A stretch of 8,481 nucleotides of DNA from an uncultured Propionibacteriaceae bacterium (lineage in GTDB: Bacteria > Actinomycetota > Actinomycetes > Propionibacteriales > Propionibacteriaceae), in NCBI GenBank assembly GCA_937859105.1, contig CALMAD010000321.1, positions 1-8,481 on the forward strand, read 5' to 3'. A program made the translations under genes and the position numbers. This document shows positions 1 to 4,979 of the stretch, in pieces. Every line of letters starts with the position of its first letter. Within the stretch, counting starts at the first letter, position 1. Under the pieces are notes generated by a model. The model saw nothing but the letters and a program-made list of their open reading frames with translations, had not been told where the DNA came from and ran no database searches.

Positions 1-49
1 CATGCTCCTCATCGGCGGCGGACTCACCGTGCCCCCACCGCAGGTATGA
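1..49 (+). CDS. Possible 3' end of an upstream gene (partial)
   Basis: Reading from position 2, the frame is open to a TGA at 47-49 and gives MLLIGGGLTVPPPQV. Short hydrophobic residues followed by a proline-rich tail would suit the C-terminus of a membrane or secreted protein. There is no room to see a domain, so I cannot name a function. Codons are G/C-ending, like the neighbouring genes. The stretch is only 15 codons and an open frame of that length could occur by chance, so the call is weak. The ATG at 2-4 is more likely internal than a start. Confidence 0.3.
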   Translation, partial: MLLIGGGLTVPPPQV

Positions 50-65
50 AGAGCCCCTTAAGCCG

Positions 66-91
66 GGAATCGCCGCGGAAACAGGGATTCC
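66..91 (+). terminator. Weak stem-loop, possible terminator of the left-edge gene
   Basis: GGAATC (66-71) pairs with GATTCC (86-91) around a 14-base loop. It lies just after the TGA at 47-49 and well before the next gene. The stem is only 6 bp and no T-run follows, so it could be chance. I see nothing else recognisable between 50 and 190. Confidence 0.2.
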
Positions 92-193
92 GTCTTCTCG
101 TGGGGATGCGTGCAGGGCTCCTGACCAAAGGGTGACGCCGCCGGCACGCACGATCCCCTCCGTCGAGGCGTCGCCCGCCGCGCCGCCGCCCAG

Positions 194-199
194 TAGGGT
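194..199 (+). promoter_or_regulatory. Candidate -10 hexamer for the gnd operon
   Basis: TAGGGT fits the actinobacterial TANNNT -10 pattern and would start transcription near 205-206, giving a leader of about 45 bases. No convincing -35 box is visible 16-18 bases upstream, which is common in GC-rich actinobacterial promoters. The leader would contain a 7-bp stem, GCCGGGG (212-218) with CCCCGGC (222-228), just ahead of the Shine-Dalgarno sequence GAGGAG at 238-243. Confidence 0.35.
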
Positions 200-249
200 G
201 AGCGGCATCGGGCCGGGGGGTCCCCGGCGGCTGACGTGAGGAGCGCGCG

Positions 250-1182
250 ATGAAGCTGGGACTGATCGGCCTGGGCAAGATGGGCGGGAACATGCGGACG
301 CGGATCCGCGAAGCCGGCCACGAGGTCATCGGGTACGACAAGAACCCCGACGTGACCGACGTCGGCAGCCTCGCCGAGCTGGTCGGCCAGTTGACCGAGA
401 GCCCGCGGGTGGTGTGGGTGATGCTCCCCATCCAATTCGTGACCTCGACGCTCGAGGAGCTCGCGCCCCTGCTGAGCCCCGGGGACATCGTCGTCGACGG
501 CGGCAACTCCCAGTGGACGTGGGATCACCAGCACGCGGACCAGTTGGGCGCCCAGGGCATCCACTTCCTCGACTGCGGGGTCTCCGGCGGGGTGTGGGGC
601 GTCCAGAACGGCTACGCGCTCATGGTCGGGGGTGACGCCGACGACGTGGCGGTCGTCCAACCGATCTTCGACGCGCTCAAGCCGGCGGGCGACTTCGGAT
701 TCGTCCACGCGGGCAAGCACGGCGCCGGGCACTTCGCGAAGATGGTGCACAACGGCATCGAGTACGGGCTGATGCAGGCCTACGCCGAGGGCTGGGAGCT
801 GCTGGAGGCGTCCGGCGAGGTGACGAACGTGCCCGAGGTGTTCGAGTCGTGGCGCGAGGGCACGGTGATCCGCTCGTGGCTGCTCGACCTCATGAGCCTC
901 GCGATGGCCGACGATCCGCACCTGGAGAAGATCGAGGGGTACGCCGCCGACTCCGGCGAGGGCCGCTGGACGGTGAACGCGGCCGTCGACCTCGGCGTCC
1001 CCGTGCCGACGATTTCGGCGGCGCTCTTCGCCCGGTTCGTGTCGCAGCAGGAGGATTCGCCGGCGATGAAGATGGTCGCCGCCATGCGCAACCAGTTCGG
1101 TGGCCACGAGATGCAGGCGGCGAAAGAGGGCGCGCAGGCGCAGCCCGAGAAGCCGATCCCCGACCCCGGGAAGCTGGCGTAG
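250..1182 (+). CDS. gnd: 6-phosphogluconate dehydrogenase, decarboxylating, short form
   Basis: This 310-aa cytoplasmic enzyme should oxidise and decarboxylate 6-phosphogluconate to ribulose 5-phosphate in the oxidative pentose phosphate pathway. The N-terminal Rossmann motif is GLGKMG at residues 7-12. DGGNS lies at 83-87, the substrate-binding SGGVWG at 112-117, and the catalytic stretch HFAKMVHNGIEYG at 161-173, with K164, N168 and E171 as the likely catalytic and binding residues. At about 300 aa it belongs to the short YqeC/GntZ-like class, not the 470-aa Gnd type. An aspartate (D30, in YDKNP) ends the second strand where NADP enzymes usually carry NRT, so I infer a preference for NAD+. 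The ATG is supported by GAGGAG at 238-243, six bases upstream. The stop is 2 bases before the next start, so the two genes are probably co-transcribed and translationally coupled. Confidence 0.93.
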   Translation: MKLGLIGLGKMGGNMRTRIREAGHEVIGYDKNPDVTDVGSLAELVGQLTESPRVVWVMLPIQFVTSTLEELAPLLSPGDIVVDGGNSQWTWDHQHADQLGAQGIHFLDCGVSGGVWGVQNGYALMVGGDADDVAVVQPIFDALKPAGDFGFVHAGKHGAGHFAKMVHNGIEYGLMQAYAEGWELLEASGEVTNVPEVFESWREGTVIRSWLLDLMSLAMADDPHLEKIEGYAADSGEGRWTVNAAVDLGVPVPTISAALFARFVSQQEDSPAMKMVAAMRNQFGGHEMQAAKEGAQAQPEKPIPDPGKLA

Positions 1183-1184
1183 CG

Positions 1185-2210
1185 ATGTTGGCGCTGGCCG
1201 ATCTCAGGCGTCCGATCATCGGCGCCCCCATGGCCGGCGGGGTGTCCACCCCCGAGCTGGCCGCGGCCGTCTCCGCCGCGGGCGGCCTCGGCTTCCTCGC
1301 GGCCGGCTACCTACCGGTCGCGACGGTCGTCGACCAGGTGCGCTCCGCGCGCGCACTCGGGGCGGAGGCCCTGGGCGTCAACCTGTTCGTCCCCGAGGCC
1401 ACGCCGCCCGACCTGGACGCCGCTCGCGCCTACCGCCGGACCCTGCTGCCGCTGGCCGAGCGCCTCGGTGTGGAGCTGCCCGACCCGCGTCCGGACGACG
1501 ACGGCTGGGACGCCAAGGTGGCGGCCCTCCTCGACGACCCCGTTCCGGTGGTCTCGTTCACGTTCGGCCTCGCGCCCGCCGACGTCGTCGCGCGCTTGAG
1601 CGACGTCGGTACGTGCGTGCTCGCGACCGTCGTGACGGCCGAGGACGCCGCGCGGGCCGCCGCGACCGGCGTCGACGGGCTCGTCGTTCAGGGCCCGGGC
1701 GCCGGGGGGCACCGCGCGACCACGTCCGCTCAGGGCGTCCCGCCGGATCAGCCGCTGCCCGACCTGCTCGCGGCCGTCCGGGCGGCCACGGACCTGCCGA
1801 TCGTCGCCACGGGCGGCCTGTCGGACGCCGCGTCCGTCGCCCGGGCGCTGGAGCTCGCGGACGCCGTGCAGGTCGGCACCGCCCTCCTCGACGCCGAGGA
1901 AGCCGGCACGAACCCCACCTACCGGGCCGCGCTGCGCGACCCGCGGTTCACCCGGACGACGCTCACCCGCGCGTTCTCCGGACGCGTCGCCCGAGGCCTC
2001 GACAACCGGTTCATCCGCGAGCACCTGGACGCGCCCGCGGTCTACCCGGCCGTCAACCAGCTCACCGGGCGCCTGCGGCGCGCCGCCGGGGCGTCCGGAG
2101 ACGCGGACGGCCTCTCGCTGTGGGCGGGAACCGGCTGGCGCGCGGTGCGCGGCGGTCCGGCCGCCACGATCGTGGACGCCCTCCTCGCGGGCCCCACCGA
2201 GGACGCCTGA
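1185..2210 (+). CDS. Nitronate monooxygenase (2-nitropropane dioxygenase family)
   Basis: The 341-aa product is an FMN-dependent TIM-barrel enzyme. Family members oxidise alkyl nitronates such as propionate 3-nitronate to the carbonyl compound and nitrite, using O2. Visible motifs are the N-terminal PIIGAPMAGGVSTPELA (residues 10-26), AAGGLGFLAAGY (31-42), and the catalytic region VDGLVVQGPGAGGHRA (163-178), where H176 is the expected catalytic base. The FMN phosphate-binding segments are IVATGGLSDAASVARAL (206-222) and DAVQVGTALL (226-235). TRAFSGRVARGL (261-272) matches the family's C-terminal half. I chose ATG 1185 because the family's barrel begins there; the frame is open further upstream, but only as a shadow of gnd. 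No strong Shine-Dalgarno precedes it, so translation probably depends on gnd, 2 bases upstream. Substrate is inferred from family only. Confidence 0.9.
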   Translation: MLALADLRRPIIGAPMAGGVSTPELAAAVSAAGGLGFLAAGYLPVATVVDQVRSARALGAEALGVNLFVPEATPPDLDAARAYRRTLLPLAERLGVELPDPRPDDDGWDAKVAALLDDPVPVVSFTFGLAPADVVARLSDVGTCVLATVVTAEDAARAAATGVDGLVVQGPGAGGHRATTSAQGVPPDQPLPDLLAAVRAATDLPIVATGGLSDAASVARALELADAVQVGTALLDAEEAGTNPTYRAALRDPRFTRTTLTRAFSGRVARGLDNRFIREHLDAPAVYPAVNQLTGRLRRAAGASGDADGLSLWAGTGWRAVRGGPAATIVDALLAGPTEDA

Positions 2211-2320
2211 GGCGGGAGAAAACAGGGGGTTAAAGACATCCGCGACGGCCTGAAGATCCCTCCCACTCCAAGCCGCCGCAGACGCTGTGCACCCGAAGGC
2301 GCTGCAGCAATGATCGCCTA

Positions 2321-2352
2321 CTGACAGCGACTTATGCAAATATACGCAACAT
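2321..2352 (+). promoter_or_regulatory. AT-richer island, possible distal promoter for the antiporter gene
   Basis: This short segment is clearly AT-richer than everything around it. It contains CTGACA (2321-2326), a fair -35, followed by ATATACGCA (2341-2349). The -10 is imperfect: TACGCA (2344-2349) at 17-base spacing lacks the final T, and TATACG (2342-2347) sits at 15 bases. If used, transcription would give a leader of about 140 bases holding the hairpins at 2393-2461. The call rests on composition and a partial match only. Confidence 0.22.
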
Positions 2353-2392
2353 CGGTCTCAAACCCTAGGGGGGTGACACCCGCCAGGGTGCG

Positions 2393-2461
2393 CGTCCCGC
2401 CCGGCGGCCCGCGGCGTCCCTCGGAAGACGCCCGCGCGGGACGCCCGCTCCGGGGGCGTCC
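2393..2461 (+). promoter_or_regulatory. Overlapping alternative hairpins upstream of the antiporter gene
   Basis: Three stems can form. GCGTCCCGC (2393-2401) pairs with GCGGGACGC (2436-2444), enclosing an inner stem GGCGTC (2413-2418) with GACGCC (2427-2432). GGACGCCC (2439-2446) pairs instead with GGGCGTCC (2454-2461) around a 7-base loop. Bases 2439-2444 belong to both outer options, so the two folds exclude each other, as in attenuators. No known riboswitch consensus was recognised. The element could equally be a terminator for the upstream operon or a DNA operator, and no T-run follows. Confidence 0.4.
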
Positions 2462-2468
2462 GCTCCCG

Positions 2469-2490
2469 TAGGATGAACCCCCGAAAGGAG
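2469..2490 (+). promoter_or_regulatory. Candidate -10 (TAGGAT) and ribosome binding site of the antiporter gene
   Basis: TAGGAT at 2469-2474 is a good TANNNT -10 and would start a transcript near 2481 with a leader of only about 15 bases. The ribosome binding site AAAGGAG at 2484-2490 is strong and sits 5 bases before the GTG at 2496, which fixes that start. No clear -35 is visible. If this is the true promoter, the hairpins at 2393-2461 lie upstream of the transcript. Confidence 0.45.
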
Positions 2491-2495
2491 CCGCC

Positions 2496-3983
2496 GTGAG
2501 CCTCGACGCCCTCCTCCTCGCCGGAGCGGTCGTCCTTCTGCTTGCGGTCCTGTCGGCTCGCCTCGGGTCCCGGCTGGGCCTGCCCTCGCTGCTGCTGTTC
2601 CTGGCGCTCGGCATGGCGCTGGAGCCGTTCGGCATCCGTCTCGACAACGCCGCCCTCGCGCACTCGCTGGGGTTCGCGGCGCTCGTCTTCATCCTCGCCG
2701 AGGGCGGCCTGACGACGCGCTGGGAGGACATCCGGGGGTCGCTGCGCCTCGCCGCGCTGCTGGCCACCTTCGGCGTCGTCGTCTCGGTGGCCGTCGTGGC
2801 CCTGTTCTGCCACTTCGTGCTCGGCATGGCCGTGCCGCTGGCGGTGCTCGTCGGGGCGATCACGGCTCCCACCGACTCCGCAGCCGTGTTCGCGGTGCTG
2901 CGGACGGTGCCCCTGCCGCCCCATATCCGGTCGGTGCTGGAGGGGGAGTCCGGCCTGAACGACGCCCCGATCGTGCTCTTCGTCGGCGTCGCGACGTCGT
3001 GGGCGATCGGCGAGCTGCCCGAGGGCGGCCCGCTGGTGATCGCGGGGCTCGTCCTGGTCGAGTTGATCGGTGGCACGCTCTTGGGCCTGCTGATCGGATT
3101 CGCCGGCCGGTGGGTGCTGCAGCGCCTCGGACTGTCGGCGTCCGGGCTGTTCGTCTTGGCCGTGATGGGGGTGATCGTGCTGGCCTACGGGCTCGGCATC
3201 CTCGTGCACGTGTCGGGCTTCGCCGCCGTCTACGTGTGTTCGGTGGTGCTGGGCAACGGCACGCTGCCGTTTCGGAACGCCACCCGGTCGTTCGCGGAGG
3301 GCATCGGCTGGATCTCCCAGATCGGGCTCTTCGTCATGCTCGGCATGCTGGCCGTGCCGAGCCGCTTCAGCCCGGCGACGATCGGCGAGGGCCTCGTCAT
3401 CGGGGTGTTCCTGACGTTCGTCGCCCGACCCCTGTCGGTCGCCGCGTGTGCGATCTGGTTCCGGATGCCGTGGCGCGAGCAAGCCTTCGTCTCGTGGGCG
3501 GGCCTGCGCGGCGCCGTCCCGATCATCATGGCGACCGTGCCCCTCGCGGCCGGCGTCGATCACGCCGGCCGGACGTTCGACGAGGTCATCATCTTCGTCA
3601 TCGTCTTCACGATCCTGCAGGCCCCGACACTCGGCTGGGCGGCGCGCAAGCTCGGCATCACCTCGGGGGAGGACCCGCTCGACATCGAGGTCGAGGTCGC
3701 GCCCCTCGACCGCATCCAGGCTGACTTCATGCAGATCAAGGTGCCCGCCGACTCGCGGCTGCACGGCGTCACGATCCAGGAGCTCCGCCTGCCGCGACTC
3801 ACCGTCGTCGCGGTCATCATTCGCGACGGAAACCCGATCCCGGTGGACGCCCGCGCGCGGATCCGTTCCGGCGACGAGCTGCTCGTGGTGCTGCCCTCAC
3901 GGGCGCGGAAAGCAGTAGAACAGCGCTTTCGCAGGGTGGGACGCCGGGGGCGGCTGGCGTCCTGGCTGCCGGAGGGCCGCTGA
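2496..3983 (+). CDS. Potassium (or sodium)/proton antiporter, CPA1 family, with RCK_C domain
   Basis: The 495-aa product starts at GTG behind a strong AAAGGAG. Residues 1-385 form a hydrophobic transporter domain of about a dozen membrane segments. Signature motifs include the discontinuous-helix region APTDSAAVFAVLR (124-136), EGESGLNDAPIV (149-160) with the conserved N155-D156 pair expected to carry protons and cations, and SWAGLRGAVPI (333-343). A linker of about 20 residues leads to a cytoplasmic RCK_C/TrkA-C domain at roughly 404-470 (FMQIKVPADSRLHG to DELLVVLP). This is the layout of NhaP2/CvrA-type K+/H+ antiporters, without the extra C-terminal CorC-HlyC domain of the E. coli protein. 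Related RCK_C antiporters such as Staphylococcus CpaA bind cyclic di-AMP; whether this one does is unknown. The role is probably cation export and pH or turgor balance. The choice between K+ and Na+ cannot be read from sequence. Confidence 0.88.
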   Translation: MSLDALLLAGAVVLLLAVLSARLGSRLGLPSLLLFLALGMALEPFGIRLDNAALAHSLGFAALVFILAEGGLTTRWEDIRGSLRLAALLATFGVVVSVAVVALFCHFVLGMAVPLAVLVGAITAPTDSAAVFAVLRTVPLPPHIRSVLEGESGLNDAPIVLFVGVATSWAIGELPEGGPLVIAGLVLVELIGGTLLGLLIGFAGRWVLQRLGLSASGLFVLAVMGVIVLAYGLGILVHVSGFAAVYVCSVVLGNGTLPFRNATRSFAEGIGWISQIGLFVMLGMLAVPSRFSPATIGEGLVIGVFLTFVARPLSVAACAIWFRMPWREQAFVSWAGLRGAVPIIMATVPLAAGVDHAGRTFDEVIIFVIVFTILQAPTLGWAARKLGITSGEDPLDIEVEVAPLDRIQADFMQIKVPADSRLHGVTIQELRLPRLTVVAVIIRDGNPIPVDARARIRSGDELLVVLPSRARKAVEQRFRRVGRRGRLASWLPEGR

Positions 3984-3984
3984 A

Positions 3985-3998
3985 CGGCCCTGGGGCCG
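3985..3998. terminator. Short GC inverted repeat between convergent genes
   Basis: CGGCCC (3985-3990) and GGGCCG (3993-3998) are complementary around a 2-base centre, in practice a 5-bp stem with a 4-base loop. It fills the 20-base gap between the antiporter stop and the stop of the minus-strand gene, so it could serve both directions. It is short and has no T-run. Confidence 0.3.
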
Positions 3999-4003
3999 CG
4001 GCC

Positions 4004-4534
4004 TCAGCTGTCGGCTTCGGCCCCCGCCTGGATGCGGGGGATGCAGGCGTGGCCGTTCGGCAGCGGAACCGAATCGAGCGGGTTCTTGGCGAAGCCGGTG
4101 AAGCCCTTGCCGACCGTGATGTCGACGACGTGGTCGAGCTTGTTCGGGTCGGCGATGAACGTGGCGTTCGGCAGGTAGCTGCGGACAAGCACGACCTCGG
4201 GGCTCTTGTCGTTGACGCCCACGACCGTGACGCCGTTGATCGGCTGGGGCGCGTTCGCGATGCGGATCACGCGGAACCCGTCGGCCCGCAGGATCGTCGC
4301 GGCGCGCTTGGCGAAGCCGTTGGTCTCGGTGCCGTTGTAGAGGCGCAGCACGGCGTGCGAAGGCAGGTACTTCGGGCCGACCGCCTGGTCGACGCACGGC
4401 TCAGGCGGACGCGGCGGGATCGGCGCGGTGGCGTTGCGGTAGCCCCAGGCGGCGGCGAACAGGACCAGCCCGAGGAGCAACAGCATCGTCAGGGGCGTCT
4501 TGATCGAGAGCCACACTCTGCGTGCCGTCATCAT
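4004..4534 (-). CDS. Membrane-anchored LytR C-terminal-domain protein (Cei-like)
   Basis: The 176-aa protein has a short basic cytoplasmic N-terminus (MMTARRVW), one membrane helix at about residues 14-33, a proline-rich linker (38-45), and an extracytoplasmic LytR_C domain at roughly 60-145 (AVLRLYNGTETNGFAKRAATIL onward). The layout resembles the mycobacterial envelope-integrity protein Cei (Rv2700). The LytR_C domain stands alone, with no LCP transferase domain, so the protein is not a teichoic acid or arabinogalactan ligase. Two cysteines outside the membrane (C47, C164) flank the domain and could form a disulfide. Two adjacent ATGs are possible: AGGAG (4540-4536 on this strand) lies 1 base from the first and 4 from the second, so the ATG at 4531 (175 aa) may be the true start. 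It follows the 96-aa gene after 51 bases. An envelope role is family inference. Confidence 0.8.
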   Translation of the reverse strand: MMTARRVWLSIKTPLTMLLLLGLVLFAAAWGYRNATAPIPPRPPEPCVDQAVGPKYLPSHAVLRLYNGTETNGFAKRAATILRADGFRVIRIANAPQPINGVTVVGVNDKSPEVVLVRSYLPNATFIADPNKLDHVVDITVGKGFTGFAKNPLDSVPLPNGHACIPRIQAGAEADS

Positions 4535-4564
4535 GCTCCTGGGGGTCGTTCGTTGGTTCGGTTC

Positions 4565-4570
4565 AGCGTA
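4565..4570 (-). promoter_or_regulatory. Possible -10 of the LytR_C gene
   Basis: Read on the minus strand this is TACGCT, which fits TANNNT and would start transcription near 4558, about 24 bases before the ATG. A TTGACG (4584-4579) lies only 8 bases upstream, too close to act as its -35. The gene could therefore have its own promoter in the 51-base gap or simply be read through from 4876. Confidence 0.3.
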
Positions 4571-4585
4571 ACCGACGCCGTCAAC

Positions 4586-4876
4586 TCACAGTTCCAACAC
4601 GCGTGCGTGCACGGTCTGCCGCTGTTGGAGCGCGGCCCGGAGGGCGCGATGGAGCCCGTCTTCCAGGTACAGGTCGCCGTTCCAGGAGACGACGTGGGCG
4701 AACAGGTCGCCGTAGAACGTCGAATCCTCCTCGAGCAGCGCATCGAGGTCGAGGGTGCGTTTCGTGGTGACCAACTGATCCAGCCGGACCTGCTGCGGGG
4801 CGATCGCCGCCCACTGCTTCTGCACGTACCCGTGCTGCGGATACGGCCGTCCCTCACCCACGCGCTTGAAGATCAC
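4586..4876 (-). CDS. Small ParB-fold-like protein of the family often labelled VapB-family antitoxin
   Basis: A 96-aa soluble protein starting at GTG (MIFKRVGEGRPYPQHG). I recognise it as a small family conserved in actinobacteria, often labelled as a VapB-type antitoxin. No VapC (PIN-domain) partner is present in the window. What I see instead is a ParB/sulfiredoxin-like pattern: VRLDQLVTTKRTLDLDALL (30-48), then LYLEDGLHRALRAAL (69-83), where D73-G74-x-H76-R77 matches the DGxHR element of that fold, and a closing strand VHARVL (89-94). There is no signal peptide, membrane helix or helix-turn-helix. It is followed by the LytR_C gene and is divergent from the HerA-like ATPase gene. The start has no Shine-Dalgarno but has a -10 exactly where a leaderless transcript needs it. 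The gene is real; its function is unknown. Confidence 0.8.
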   Translation of the reverse strand: MIFKRVGEGRPYPQHGYVQKQWAAIAPQQVRLDQLVTTKRTLDLDALLEEDSTFYGDLFAHVVSWNGDLYLEDGLHRALRAALQQRQTVHARVLEL

Positions 4877-4882
4877 CCGGGC

Positions 4883-4888
4883 AGTCTA
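4883..4888 (-). promoter_or_regulatory. -10 of a leaderless promoter for the 96-aa gene
   Basis: On the minus strand the order is TAGACT, six bases (GCCCGG), then the GTG start codon at 4876. That places transcription initiation at the first base of the start codon. No Shine-Dalgarno is present, which agrees with leaderless translation. No clear -35 is seen. Confidence 0.55.
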
Positions 4889-4967
4889 TTTCACGACGCC
4901 GCGTCCGACGACCCGTGTCGCCGAACCGCGCGCCGCGTCCGAGGTAGGCACCCGTCCACCCGTGTGC

Positions 4968-4973
4968 CAGGCT
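4968..4973 (+). promoter_or_regulatory. -10 of a leaderless promoter for the HerA-like ATPase gene
   Basis: CAGGCT is followed by six bases (GGGGCC) and the ATG at 4980. The spacing is identical to that of the divergent gene on the other strand, and there is no good Shine-Dalgarno. The first base of the hexamer deviates from TANNNT, so this is slightly weaker than its partner. Confidence 0.45.
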
Positions 4974-4979
4974 GGGGCC

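Noticed and set aside
1..10. Minus-strand gene starting at CAT 1-3 with GAGGAG upstream
   Set aside because: The GAGGAG would be only one base from the ATG and no coding sequence is visible beyond it, so this cannot be supported.
2211..2324. In-frame extension of the nitronate monooxygenase past its stop
   Set aside because: The family ends near the TGA at 2208-2210. The 37-codon tail has no domain, and a single readthrough or selenocysteine claim would need more than an open frame.
2350..2392. tRNA 3' end or phage attachment site remnant
   Set aside because: The minus-strand string GGGTTTGAGACC loosely recalls a T-arm, but the loop is not canonical, no acceptor or anticodon stems form, and no integrase is nearby.
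2358..3764. 468-aa minus-strand frame antisense to the antiporter
   Set aside because: It is a low-complexity, charged, His/Asp/Gln/Arg-rich peptide typical of antisense reading of a membrane protein gene.
4586..4876. A VapBC toxin-antitoxin module
   Set aside because: No PIN-domain toxin is encoded next to it; the flanking genes are an envelope protein and an ATPase.
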